The position numbers were made by a program, and so were the translations under genes. Shown here in pieces: positions 9,528 to 18,593 of a DNA stretch of 64,000 bases. Source of the stretch: Burkholderiaceae bacterium (GTDB taxonomy: Bacteria > Pseudomonadota > Gammaproteobacteria > Burkholderiales > Burkholderiaceae_C); assembly GCA_031253795.1 (NCBI GenBank), contig JAIRVR010000031.1, positions 62,001 to 126,000 of the forward strand. The letters run 5' to 3'. Position 1 is the first letter of the stretch. The number at the start of each line of letters is the position of its first letter. A model generated the notes under the pieces. The model worked only from the letters and a program-made list of their open reading frames with translations. It was not told the origin of the DNA and did not search any database.

Positions 9528-10526
9528 CTACTCGGGCTGGATGCCGGCGGCCTTGATGACCTGGCCCCATTTCTGGGTCTCGGCGGCCTGGAAGGCGGCC
9601 AGCTCCTGCGGCGAGGCGATCCAGCCTTCGGAGCCCGACATCTCGAAGAAGGACTTGGCTCCCGCGCTGTGCACGGCATCGGACAGCAGGCGGTTGAGGC
9701 GGGCGACCACCGCCTCGGGCGTGCCGGCCGGCGCATAGGCTGCGAACCAGTAGCCCATGTCATAGCCCTTGACGCCGGCCTCTTCCAGCGTGGGCACTTC
9801 GGGCAGCTGCGGGCTGCGCTTGGTGGTCGAGTAGCCCAGGGCCCGCAGCTTGCCCGACTTGATCTGGGGCACGCCGGTCGAGGTGTCGGTGATCATCAGA
9901 TCGATCTGACCGCCCAGCAGGTCGGTGATGGCCAATGGATTGCTCTTGTAGGGCACATGCATCAGGTCCACACCCGCCAGCTGCTTGAGCATTTCGCCGG
10001 CCACGCGGCTGGACGAGCTGCCGCTGCCGAAAGACAGCTTGCCGGGCTGCTTTCTGGCGGTGGCCAGCAGCTCGCCCACATTCTTGTAGGGTGCATCGGC
10101 GCGCACCACCAGCACCTGGCCACCCTTGCCCAGACCGGCCAACGGCGCGAAGTCCTTGACCGCGTCATAGGGCAGTTTCTTGTACAGATGCTGGTTGGCC
10201 GCATGCGTGGTGTTGGTGGTGATCAGCACCGTGTAGCCATCGGGCGCCGAGCGTGCCACCTGCTGGGCCGCGATCATGCCGCTGGCTCCGCCCTTGTTTT
10301 CGACCACCACGGCCTGCCGTGTGGCCGTGGTCACGGCCTGGCCCAGTGCGCGCGCCAGCTGGTCCGTGGCGCTGCCCGCCGCAAACGGCACGACGAAGGT
10401 CACGGGCTTGGATGGAAAGTCCTGGGCCAGGGCCGGGGCCGGGGCGGCCACGCCGGCCAGTGCGCAGGCGGCCAGCGCGACCAGGCTGCGGCGCGAATGA
10501 CGGGGAAAGCGGGAAAGCGGTTGCAT
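9528..10526 (-). CDS. Bug/TctC family periplasmic binding protein
   Basis: A 332-residue protein with a Sec signal peptide (cleavage near APALA-QDFPSKPV). The classical Bug features follow: VTFVVPFAAGSATDQLARALG, VVVENKGGASGMIAAQQVARSAPDGYT, and LPEVPTLEEAGV. These proteins bind carboxylates in the periplasm, sometimes for TctAB-type transporters; no TctA or TctB gene is in this window, so it is an orphan. It sits in the AtuA operon (42 bp behind the AtuA-C gene), suggesting a terpenoid-like or branched acid as ligand. Confidence 0.92.
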   Translation of the reverse strand: MQPLSRFPRHSRRSLVALAACALAGVAAPAPALAQDFPSKPVTFVVPFAAGSATDQLARALGQAVTTATRQAVVVENKGGASGMIAAQQVARSAPDGYTVLITTNTTHAANQHLYKKLPYDAVKDFAPLAGLGKGGQVLVVRADAPYKNVGELLATARKQPGKLSFGSGSSSSRVAGEMLKQLAGVDLMHVPYKSNPLAITDLLGGQIDLMITDTSTGVPQIKSGKLRALGYSTTKRSPQLPEVPTLEEAGVKGYDMGYWFAAYAPAGTPEAVVARLNRLLSDAVHSAGAKSFFEMSGSEGWIASPQELAAFQAAETQKWGQVIKAAGIQPE

Positions 10527-10568
10527 GTCTGTCTCCTTTGTAGTGGTGATTTCTGTGAGGGTCGGCGC

Positions 10569-10931
10569 CTATTCGGGCGCCAGGTGCGGCAGCAGGGCCG
10601 CCGGCACCTCGACCGGCATCTGCAGCAGCCAGTACGACAAGGCCTTGCCGTGGCTGTCCAGGTTGAGGGCGTCGTTCACGCCGCCATCGAGCACGCCGTC
10701 CAGTACCCAGTTCATGGCCTGCAGGCGCTGCAGCACGAAGCGCTGCACCTGCACGGGGCACCGTGCCGCGAAATGCGCGGCCACGCGCTGTTCGCTGACC
10801 TGCTCCACCAGGACGGGCCAGCAGGCGGCATTCCAGGCGATCAGGCTGATGTTGGAGCGGTTGCCCTTGTCGCCCGTGCGCCCGTGGGCCAGGCGATACA
10901 GCGGCACGGAGGTGGTAGCTGCGGCATTCAT
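10569..10931 (-). CDS. AtuA-associated C-terminal domain protein
   Basis: A 120-residue protein starting MNAAATTSVPLYRLAHGRTGDKGNRSNISLIA. The AHGRTGDKGN motif marks the small domain found fused to, or encoded next to, AtuA-family proteins. Its ATG overlaps the TGA of the upstream AtuA gene (ATGA), so the two are translationally coupled and probably form a complex equal to a full-length AtuA. Exact activity is not established. Confidence 0.85.
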   Translation of the reverse strand: MNAAATTSVPLYRLAHGRTGDKGNRSNISLIAWNAACWPVLVEQVSEQRVAAHFAARCPVQVQRFVLQRLQAMNWVLDGVLDGGVNDALNLDSHGKALSYWLLQMPVEVPAALLPHLAPE

Positions 10932-12328
10932 GCGGCGACCTCCCCGGCCCAGTTCCAGCCCGTGGCGACCTGATCCTGGGGCAGCAGGCAGGACAGGGTG
11001 CCCAGACGCGCGCGCAGCGCCGTTCGCACGCCGCCGCCCCCGGCCGGACCACAGGTGTAGAGCGCGTTGACCTCGCGCGCCAGGCGGCGCGCCTGGGCCT
11101 GCGTGGGCCGCAGCCAGGCCGCGCGCAATCGCACGTCCTGCGAGGGGACGGCAGCGGCGGGCTGGGCATCGCGCCAGCGCCCGCCGTCATCGCCCAGTAT
11201 GCTGGCCACGCCGATCCAGTCCAGGCGCAGCCCGCCATCGGCCTCGGCGTCCAGGCGCTCGCGCAGCACGGCGCCGGCCAGCTGGGCACGCTCCAGGGCG
11301 CGCGGGCCGGCATAGGAAATCTCGCCCTCGGCCAGCCAGCCCGAGGCATGGCAGACATTGACCTTGTAGCAGCCGTTGTGCGCATGGCCGCGCACGCCGC
11401 TCAGGCGCACGGCGTCCGGACCCACCTGGCGGACCTCGGCCTCTCCCAGGTCTGCCACCACGTCGGGCGTCAGATAGGCCGCGGGATCGTGCACTTCGTA
11501 GAGCAGTTGCTCCTTGACCGTGCGCTCGCTGACCAGGCCGCCCGTGCCCTCGGGCTTGGTGATGGTGCAGTCGCCCGAGTCCTCGATGATGGCAATCGGG
11601 TAACCCAGCCGCGCCAGGCCCTGCACATCCTTGAAGCCCGGATCGGCGAAATAGCCGCCCGTGACCTGGGCCCCGCATTCGAGCAGATGGCCGGCCATGG
11701 TGGCACGCGCCAGGCGGTCCCAGTCATCCCAGGCCCAGCCGAAATGCGCCATGGCCGGTCCCAGTGTCAACGAGGGATCGGACACCCGGCCCGCAACCAC
11801 GATTTCGGCGCCCGCGGCCAGGGCTTCGGCGATGGCGCGCGCGCCGATATAGGCATTGGCGCTGACCAGGGTGTCATCGGGGAAATCCTGACCCAGGGCC
11901 GCGCGCAGCGCGCCACGGTGGGCAGGCCCGCTGACGTCGTCCCCCTGCACGACGGCGATACGCGGTGCGCGCAGGCCCAGGCGGTTGGCCAGCCCCGCGA
12001 TACAGCGCGCCGCCCCCTCGGGATTGGCGGCACCGAAGTTGCTGACGATGCGTATGCCGTGCTCCAGACAGTCGGCCAGCACGGGCTCCAGCAGCTCCTC
12101 CAGCAGCGGCTCGTAGCCCGCCTCGGGCTGGTCACGGCGCGCAAGCTGGGCCAGGGCCAGGGTGCGCTCGGCCAGGGTTTCAAAGATCAGGCAGGCTGGC
12201 TGGCCGCTGGCCGCCAGCGCCCGCACCACGGGGGCGGCCGCGTCGGTGCGGTCGCCCGAAAAGCCCGCGGCGCAGCCCACCCACAGGGCAGGCTTGGCGG
12301 CAGGAATGGGGGTATCCAGGTTCTCCAT
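10928..12328 (-). CDS. Acyclic terpene utilization AtuA-like protein
   Basis: A 466-residue AtuA (DUF1446) protein; in Pseudomonas the atu cluster degrades citronellol/geranyl-CoA-type branched compounds. Motifs: WVGCAAGFSGDRTDAA at the N-terminus, ERTLALAQL, IVSNFGAANPEGAA, VVQGDDVSG, VVAGRVSDPSLTLGPA, YEVHDPAAYLTPDVV. I chose ATG 12328 because the conserved GFSGDR region then begins close to the N-terminus. No atuC/atuF carboxylase genes are nearby, so the pathway may differ from the Pseudomonas one. It is divergent from a LysR gene that likely controls it. Confidence 0.85.
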   Translation of the reverse strand: MENLDTPIPAAKPALWVGCAAGFSGDRTDAAAPVVRALAASGQPACLIFETLAERTLALAQLARRDQPEAGYEPLLEELLEPVLADCLEHGIRIVSNFGAANPEGAARCIAGLANRLGLRAPRIAVVQGDDVSGPAHRGALRAALGQDFPDDTLVSANAYIGARAIAEALAAGAEIVVAGRVSDPSLTLGPAMAHFGWAWDDWDRLARATMAGHLLECGAQVTGGYFADPGFKDVQGLARLGYPIAIIEDSGDCTITKPEGTGGLVSERTVKEQLLYEVHDPAAYLTPDVVADLGEAEVRQVGPDAVRLSGVRGHAHNGCYKVNVCHASGWLAEGEISYAGPRALERAQLAGAVLRERLDAEADGGLRLDWIGVASILGDDGGRWRDAQPAAAVPSQDVRLRAAWLRPTQAQARRLAREVNALYTCGPAGGGGVRTALRARLGTLSCLLPQDQVATGWNWAGEVAA

Positions 12329-12383
12329 GGCTGCCAATGTAGGCAGGGGCTGGTAATCTGTGAAATCGATTGTTCGGATCGAC

Positions 12384-12402
12384 TTATTTGAATTTTCGAT
12401 AA
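12384..12402. promoter_or_regulatory. Candidate LysR-type binding site
   Basis: The sequence TTATTTGAATTTTCGATAA between the divergent AtuA and LysR starts has TTAT/ATAA ends around an 11-nt centre, the usual form of a LysR box. It is in the only AT-rich stretch of this 153-bp gap. Confidence 0.45.
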
Positions 12403-12481
12403 CTCCCCTGGCCGCTCCACGCCCTCTCCTGTACGGAATGGGCCACACCGCCGGCGCAAAACAGTGCCTGGAAACGCCCTG

Positions 12482-13414
12482 ATGAATATTTCGTCCCGCC
12501 AGCTCGATGCCTTCATCGCCCTGGCCCAGCTCAGCAGCTTCACGCTGGCCGCACAGCGCTGCCATCTGTCGCAGCCGGCCTTCAGCGCCTTGATCAAGGG
12601 CCTGGAGGACGGCGTGGGCGTGCGCCTGTTCGACCGCAGCACGCGCCATGTGGCCCTGACCCAGGAAGGCGGCCAGTTCCTCGATGCCGCGCTGCGCATA
12701 CGCAGCGACCTGGGCGATGCCGTGCAGGGCCTGCGCGAGGCCGCAGCCCTGCAGCGCGGACGCATTTCCATCGCCCTGCTGCCGTCGCTGGCCGCGGCCT
12801 GGCTGCCTCCGGTATTGGCCCTGTTCCATGCACGCCATCCAGGCATTCAGCTGCAGGTGTCGGACCTGCTGTCCGAGTCCTGCATCGCCCAGGTCGCGTC
12901 CGGCCAGGCCGACCTGGCTCTGGCCGCCATCCGTGCCGATACCGAGGAGCTGCAGGCCGAGTGGTTCTGCGCAGACCGCCTGCATCTGGTCTGCCGCGCC
13001 GACCATCCGCTGGCGGCCCTGCCAGCGCCGCGCATGGCCCAGCTGCAGTCCTATCCCTTCATCCAGCTGGCGCGCCACAGCAGCGTGCGCCAATACCTCG
13101 AGTCGCAGGCCGCGGCACCCGCACTCAACACCCTGCTGGAAGTGGAGCACCTGGCCACGGTGACGGGCATGGTGCGCGCGGGCCTGGGAATCAGCGTGGT
13201 ACCGGCCCTGGCCCTGTTCCATTTTCTGCAGCCCGACCTGGTCACGCGCCCCCTGGCCGATGCCGACCGCCAGCGCGACCTCTACCTGGTGCGCAGACGC
13301 CACCGCAGCCTGTCGCCGGCCGCCCAGGCCTTCCACACGCTGGCGCTGGAGCACCGGCCCGGCGGCCCGGTGGCCCGGCGATGGCCAGGCCGCACAATAA
13401 GCGCATCGCCATAG
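12482..13414 (+). CDS. LysR family transcriptional regulator
   Basis: A 310-residue LysR-type regulator. The winged-helix region is at residues 3-62 (RQLDAFIALAQLSSFTLAAQRCHLSQPAFSALIKGLE, then LFDRSTRHVALTQEG). An inducer-binding domain follows (RISIALLPSLAAAWLPPVLALFHARHPGI). ATG 12482 is preferred to an upstream GTG at 12464 because homologues start at MNISSRQLDAF. It is divergent from the AtuA-Bug-hydrolase operon, the expected target. It ends 19 bp before thiL, with which it is not functionally related. Confidence 0.93.
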   Translation: MNISSRQLDAFIALAQLSSFTLAAQRCHLSQPAFSALIKGLEDGVGVRLFDRSTRHVALTQEGGQFLDAALRIRSDLGDAVQGLREAAALQRGRISIALLPSLAAAWLPPVLALFHARHPGIQLQVSDLLSESCIAQVASGQADLALAAIRADTEELQAEWFCADRLHLVCRADHPLAALPAPRMAQLQSYPFIQLARHSSVRQYLESQAAAPALNTLLEVEHLATVTGMVRAGLGISVVPALALFHFLQPDLVTRPLADADRQRDLYLVRRRHRSLSPAAQAFHTLALEHRPGGPVARRWPGRTISASP

Positions 13415-13433
13415 GCATAAGAAGGCCTCCAAC

Positions 13434-14399
13434 GTGGGTGAATTCGACCTGATCCGCCGCTTCTTCCAGCGCCCCGTGCGCCACGCCGTCCTGGGCGTGG
13501 GCGACGACTGCGCCCTGCTGGCGCCCGCGCCCGGCATGCAGCTGGCCATCTCCAGCGACATGCTGGTCGAGGGTCGGCATTTCTTCGCTGACGTGGATGC
13601 ACGTCTGCTGGGGCACAAGGCACTGGCCGTGAACCTTTCCGACCTCGCCGCCTGCGGCGCGCGGCCCCTGGGCTTTACGCTGGCCCTGTCCCTGCCCCGC
13701 GCCGACGCCGCGTGGACCGAAGCCTTTGCCGGCGGCCTGCTGGCCCTGGCCGATGCCCACGGCTGCGAACTCATAGGCGGCGACACCACCCAGGGACCGC
13801 TGAACATCTGCATTACCGTCTTCGGCGAAGTGCCTCCGGGCCAGGCCCTGCTGCGCAGCGGTGCCCGCGCAGGCGATGACATCTGGGTCAGCGGCAGCCT
13901 GGGCGATGCGCGCCTGGCACTGCAGGCCCTGCTGGGTCAGACGCCGCTGGCACCCCCGGCGCTGGCCGCCGCGCGCCAGCGCCTGGAGGCGCCCACGCCA
14001 CGCGTGGCCCTGGGCCAGGCGCTGCGCGGCATCGCAAGCAGCGCGCTGGACCTCAGCGACGGCCTGCTGGGCGACCTGGGCCATATCCTGGCGCAATCGC
14101 AGGTGGGTGCCTGCGTGGACACCCGCCTCACCACGCCGCTTCTGGAGGCCGGCCGCAACGTCCGCCTGCCCGTCGACCTGGTGCACCAGTGCACGCTGGC
14201 CGGTGGTGATGACTACGAGCTGTGTTTCACGGCACCGGCCGGACGGCGCGAAGCCGTGGCAGCAGCCGGCCAGGCCAGTGCCGTGCGCGTCACCCGCATC
14301 GGCCGCATCGAGGCCGAACCCGGCCTGCGCCTGATCGGCCCCGACGGACAGCCGCTGTCACCACGATGGGCCTCGTTCGACCATTTCGCCGCGACCTGA
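13434..14399 (+). CDS. thiL: Thiamine-monophosphate kinase
   Basis: Phosphorylates thiamine monophosphate to thiamine pyrophosphate, the last step of cofactor synthesis. The 321-residue protein begins with GEFDLIRRFF, the usual N-terminus, then VGDDCALL, ISSDMLVEGRHF, KALAVNLSDLAACGA, LIGGDTTQG, SSALDLSDGLLGDL and GGDDYELCF, all known PurM/ThiL nucleotide and Mg sites. The start is GTG. The order thiL-(DUF4139)-pgpA-pncC is close to the common betaproteobacterial thiL-pgpA-pncC block, interrupted here by the DUF4139 gene. Confidence 0.96.
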   Translation: MGEFDLIRRFFQRPVRHAVLGVGDDCALLAPAPGMQLAISSDMLVEGRHFFADVDARLLGHKALAVNLSDLAACGARPLGFTLALSLPRADAAWTEAFAGGLLALADAHGCELIGGDTTQGPLNICITVFGEVPPGQALLRSGARAGDDIWVSGSLGDARLALQALLGQTPLAPPALAAARQRLEAPTPRVALGQALRGIASSALDLSDGLLGDLGHILAQSQVGACVDTRLTTPLLEAGRNVRLPVDLVHQCTLAGGDDYELCFTAPAGRREAVAAAGQASAVRVTRIGRIEAEPGLRLIGPDGQPLSPRWASFDHFAAT

Positions 14400-14412
14400 A
14401 CCCACGCTAGGA

Positions 14413-16053
14413 ATGCCCATGCTCCCCCGCTTTTTCCTGACCCTGCTGGCCACGGCCTGCGCAAGCCTGGCCGCCACGGCAGCCCAGGCCCAGGAGGCCG
14501 CTGCGCGCGCGCCTTCGGCAGCGCCCATTTCGCGTGTCACCCTGTATCCCGGCGTCGCCTCGGTCGAGCGCACCGCCCGCGTTGCCGCGGGAACACGCCA
14601 GCTGGTCTTCGAATGCCTGCCCGCCGGCCTCGACCCGCAAAGCCTGCAGGTCAGCGCCGATGCCGGCGTGCGCCTGGGCGACTACAAGGTCCAGCTGCAG
14701 CCGCGCGAACTGGCCTCCAAGGCCTGCGCCAGCCCGCTGGAACAGCAGATCCGGTCGCTGGAGGACCAGTTGGCCGCCCTGGAGGCCGACGAGGCCGCGG
14801 CCAGGCTTGTGGGCGACTACCTGCAGGGCCTGGCCAGGCCTGGCGGCGATGAGGCCCGGGCCACGGCCCTGCCCTCGGCCGGCCAGTTGGGCGCCGCCAC
14901 CGAGGCCTTGCGCGCCACCAGCCGAGGCAACACCTTGCGTGCCCACCAATTGCTGCGGCAAAAGCAGGCCCTGCAGGAGCAGCTCAAGCCACTGCAGCTC
15001 GAGCGCGACCGCACGGGCACGGGCAATGCCCAGGTGATGAAGGTCAGCGTGCAACTGGCCAGCGCCGGCGATGCCGCCGTGCAGCTGACCTACCAGGTGC
15101 GCGGCCCGGGCTGGCAGCCCAGCTACCGTGCCCATCTCGATGCCGGCAAGGGCGTGGTGCGCCTGGAGCGCCTGGCCCTCGTGGCCCAGAACAGCGGCGA
15201 GGACTGGAGCCAGGTGCAGTTGCTGCTGTCCACGGGCCAGCCCGCACGCAGCACCCAGGGCCGGCTGCCCAGGCCCTGGACGCTGGACGTGGAGCGCCCC
15301 CGCCCCGCCATGATGCCCCCGCCCGCTCCCGCACCGGCCCCCGCCGCCATGGTGGAGCGTGCCCAGAAATCCCTGGCCGCCGACGCCGCGGCCGAGCTGC
15401 CGGCGCTGGACGTATCCAGCATCCAGACCGCCTATGCCACCCAGTTCTCCGTACCCTACCGGATCAGCGTGCCCTCCAGCAGCGAGCGCGTGACCCTGGC
15501 CCTGGGAACCCAGGACCTGCCGGCCAGCGTGCTCACGCGCACGGCGCCTGGCGTGGAAGAAGCCGCCTACCTGGTGGCCCAGGTGGCCGCACCCGCCGGC
15601 GTCTGGCCCGCAGGACCGGTGGCCCTGTACCGGGATGGCGCGTTCGCGGGCCAGGGCCGGCTGGACTTCGGCAATGCCGCAGCCCTGGCCCAGGGCCTGT
15701 CCTTCGGCCGTGACGACAGGGTACTGGTGCGCAGGCTGCCGGCGGACTCGGCCACGGGCAGCAGCGGCCTGCTCGGCAGCAGCGCCGAGCGCCAGGTCGT
15801 CCACCGCTATCAGGTGGACAACCGCCACGACCGAGCCATCGAGCTGCAGGTGCTGGAAGCGGCCCCGGTGTCGCGCAACGACCAGATACGCGTGCAGTCG
15901 CAGTACAGTCCGCAGCCGGCCACCACACGCTGGAATGACAGCCCGGGCATGGTCGCCTGGCAGCAGCCCCTGGCCGCGGGCGCAAGCGCCAGCTTCGAGG
16001 CAAGACACCAGATCCGCCATCCGCAGGACCTGGCGGTGGACGAGAGACAGTGA
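14413..16053 (+). CDS. Exported DUF4139 (MuiA-type) protein
   Basis: A 546-residue protein with a signal peptide (LLATACASLAATAAQAQEA). The N-terminal ~110 residues match the DUF4140 module (ISRVTLYPGVASVERTARV), a coiled-coil segment follows (SPLEQQIRSLEDQLAALEADEAAARL), and the DUF4139 domain begins near residue 215 (VQLTYQVRGPGWQPSYRAHLD). A proline/alanine linker occurs around residues 296-313. Relatives include the mucoidy inhibitor MuiA; the biochemical role is unknown. It lies 13 bp after thiL and 31 bp before pgpA, in one probable operon. Confidence 0.82.
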   Translation: MPMLPRFFLTLLATACASLAATAAQAQEAAARAPSAAPISRVTLYPGVASVERTARVAAGTRQLVFECLPAGLDPQSLQVSADAGVRLGDYKVQLQPRELASKACASPLEQQIRSLEDQLAALEADEAAARLVGDYLQGLARPGGDEARATALPSAGQLGAATEALRATSRGNTLRAHQLLRQKQALQEQLKPLQLERDRTGTGNAQVMKVSVQLASAGDAAVQLTYQVRGPGWQPSYRAHLDAGKGVVRLERLALVAQNSGEDWSQVQLLLSTGQPARSTQGRLPRPWTLDVERPRPAMMPPPAPAPAPAAMVERAQKSLAADAAAELPALDVSSIQTAYATQFSVPYRISVPSSSERVTLALGTQDLPASVLTRTAPGVEEAAYLVAQVAAPAGVWPAGPVALYRDGAFAGQGRLDFGNAAALAQGLSFGRDDRVLVRRLPADSATGSSGLLGSSAERQVVHRYQVDNRHDRAIELQVLEAAPVSRNDQIRVQSQYSPQPATTRWNDSPGMVAWQQPLAAGASASFEARHQIRHPQDLAVDERQ

Positions 16054-16084
16054 AGCCGGCCAAGGCGGCGCTTATCATCCCGGC

Positions 16085-16669
16085 ATGAGTGACGCGCCGC
16101 TGCGGCCGGAGCATTCCGGCATCCCTGCATCCCCTTCCCATCCCCCTGCGGCACCCCCACCGGCCGGCATGGCCCGGCCTACGCTGGATTTCATGATGGC
16201 CCACCCGGCCCACTTCATCGCCATGGGCCTGGGCTCGGGCCTGGGGCGCATCGCGCCGGGCACCGTGGGCACGCTGTGGGCCTGGCTGTCCTACCTGCTG
16301 CTGCAGCACTGGTTCAGGCCGGCCCAGATCGGCCTGCTGATCGCGGCCAGCATCCCGCTGGGCTGGTGGGCCTGCACCGTCACGGCGCGCCACATGCGCG
16401 TGTCCGACCCGGGCAACCTGGTCTGGGACGAGATCGTCGCCTTCTGGCTGGTGCTGTGGCTGGTCATGCCCACGGGCTTCTGGGGACAGGCCGTGGCCTT
16501 CGCCCTGTTCCGCTTTTTCGACGCAGTCAAGCCCCAGCCCGTGAAATGGGCCGACCGCCGGTTCAAGGGCTTTGGCTGGCGTGGCGGCTGGGGCATCATG
16601 TTCGATGACCTGGTCGCGGCTTTCTGCACCCTGCTGGTCATTGCCCTGTGGCGCCATGCCGTGGGCTGA
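16085..16669 (+). CDS. pgpA: Phosphatidylglycerophosphatase A
   Basis: Dephosphorylates phosphatidylglycerophosphate to phosphatidylglycerol at the inner membrane. The 194-residue protein has the PgpA motifs GLGRIAPGTVGTLWA, DPGNLVWDEIVAFWLVL and FRFFDAVKPQPVKWADRR with several hydrophobic segments. A proline-rich N-terminal extension of ~30 residues precedes the conserved MMAHPAHFIAMG; the start at 16085 is plausible but an internal ATG (residue 29, MARPTLDF) is also possible. It is adjacent to the pncC/cinA-like gene, a conserved pairing. Confidence 0.93.
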   Translation: MSDAPLRPEHSGIPASPSHPPAAPPPAGMARPTLDFMMAHPAHFIAMGLGSGLGRIAPGTVGTLWAWLSYLLLQHWFRPAQIGLLIAASIPLGWWACTVTARHMRVSDPGNLVWDEIVAFWLVLWLVMPTGFWGQAVAFALFRFFDAVKPQPVKWADRRFKGFGWRGGWGIMFDDLVAAFCTLLVIALWRHAVG

Positions 16670-16679
16670 GGAAAGGCAC

Positions 16680-17168
16680 ATGCACACCACCGATGGACCC
16701 GTGGCCACGCTGGCCGGCCTGCTGCGCACGCACGGCGCCATGCTGGCCACGGCCGAAAGCTGTACGGGCGGCATGATCGCCGCGGCCTGCACGGACCTCG
16801 CGGGGTCCAGCGAATGGTTCGAGCGCGGCTTCGTCAGCTATTCCAATGAGGCCAAGCATGACCTGCTGGGCGTGCCCATGGCCCTGATCGCGGACCATGG
16901 CGCCGTCAGCGAGCCCGTGGCGCACGCCATGGCCGAGGGGGCGGTCGCCCGTTCGCGCGCGCAGTGCGCCGTGGCCGTGACGGGCGTGGCCGGGCCGGGC
17001 GGCGGCACTGCGGCCAAGCCCGTGGGCACGGTCTGGTTCGGCTGGCATGTGGGTGGCGTCACACACACCGAGTGCATGCGCTTTGACGGCGACCGCGCCG
17101 CCGTGCGCCAGGCCACGGTGGAGCATGCGCTGCAGCGCCTGGTGGCGCTGCTCAGCGAAGGGCCTTGA
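16680..17168 (+). CDS. pncC: CinA-type nicotinamide-nucleotide amidohydrolase
   Basis: A 162-residue CinA C-terminal-domain protein that deamidates nicotinamide mononucleotide in the pyridine nucleotide cycle. Motifs: LATAESCTGGMIAAACTDLAGSSEWFERGFVSYSNEAK (catalytic Ser in AESCTGG), SEPVA, and AVTGVAGPGGGTAAKPVGTVWFG. The ATG at 16680 has a GGAAAGG site just upstream, 10 bp after pgpA stops. Its 3' end overlaps by 17 bp the convergent XRE gene. Confidence 0.94.
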   Translation: MHTTDGPVATLAGLLRTHGAMLATAESCTGGMIAAACTDLAGSSEWFERGFVSYSNEAKHDLLGVPMALIADHGAVSEPVAHAMAEGAVARSRAQCAVAVTGVAGPGGGTAAKPVGTVWFGWHVGGVTHTECMRFDGDRAAVRQATVEHALQRLVALLSEGP

Positions 17169-17466
17169 GCAATCTGTGCGCGATGTCCTGCAGCGGCGCC
17201 GGCAGGGAGCGGTAGCTTTCGAGCAGGCGCTGCTCGTCCACGGGCAGGGGGGCGCCATCGTCCTCCAGCCCGGCCACGAGCTCCAGCGCCGTGGTCTGCA
17301 GGGCCAGGGCCACACGGGCCAGGGTATCGTTCTTGAGCGTGCGGATGGCGCCCGACTCGATCTGCGACACGGCCGAGGCCGTGATGCCTGCGGCATCGGC
17401 CAGCCGGCCCTGGGTCATCCCCAGCTCGGCGCGGCGGGCGCGTATGCGTTCACCAATGTGTTTCAT
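17152..17466 (-). CDS. XRE-type helix-turn-helix regulator
   Basis: A 104-residue protein with an N-terminal HTH_3 domain: GERIRARRAELGMTQGRLADAAGITASAVSQIESGAIRTLKNDTLARVALALQ (residues 4-55). The second half is short and Leu/Asp-rich with no known domain. The start ATG 17466 gives a normal-length protein. It is 34 bp downstream of the YecA-like gene in the same direction and overlaps the end of pncC. Target genes are unknown. Confidence 0.88.
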   Translation of the reverse strand: MKHIGERIRARRAELGMTQGRLADAAGITASAVSQIESGAIRTLKNDTLARVALALQTTALELVAGLEDDGAPLPVDEQRLLESYRSLPAPLQDIAHRLLKALR

Positions 17467-17500
17467 GGCCGGCACAAAGAGACCACCGTGAACGGGCCGC

Positions 17501-18325
<825 letters not shown>

Positions 18326-18509
18326 GGCGGAAATCTCTCGGGAAAACGGGGGAAGGAACCGGCCACGGCCAGCCCCTGGATGAATGGCCCGCAGTGTATC
18401 CGCGCCGCCAAGCCCGTAGCTCCCGCTCGGGACATGTCCCCGAAAGCCCTCCCCCTCGCATCGACCACACCGTCGAAACTGGCGCCTTCCAAGACCAGGG
18501 GCACCGAGC

Positions 18510-18592
18510 AAGAGCCGCCTCGCGGCGAAGGTGCCGTCCCCCTCCCCCGCGAAGCGGGCAGAGAGGGGGAAGCCGCGCAGCGGCTCAGGGGG
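18510..18592. repeat. Intergenic triple-hairpin repeat
   Basis: Three short palindromes with 3-nt loops follow each other: GCCGC/GCGGC at 18514-18526, CCCGC/GCGGG at 18546-18558 (inside longer TCCCCCTC/GAGGGGGA arms) and GCCGC/GCGGC at 18572-18584. This is the style of REP-like intergenic repeats common in Comamonadaceae. It lies right behind the acyl-CoA dehydrogenase stop codon and may act as a terminator. Confidence 0.5.
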
Positions 18593-18593
18593 T

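Noticed and set aside
18510-18592. CRISPR array
   Set aside because: Palindromes are short, unequal and lack regular spacers; no cas gene in the window.
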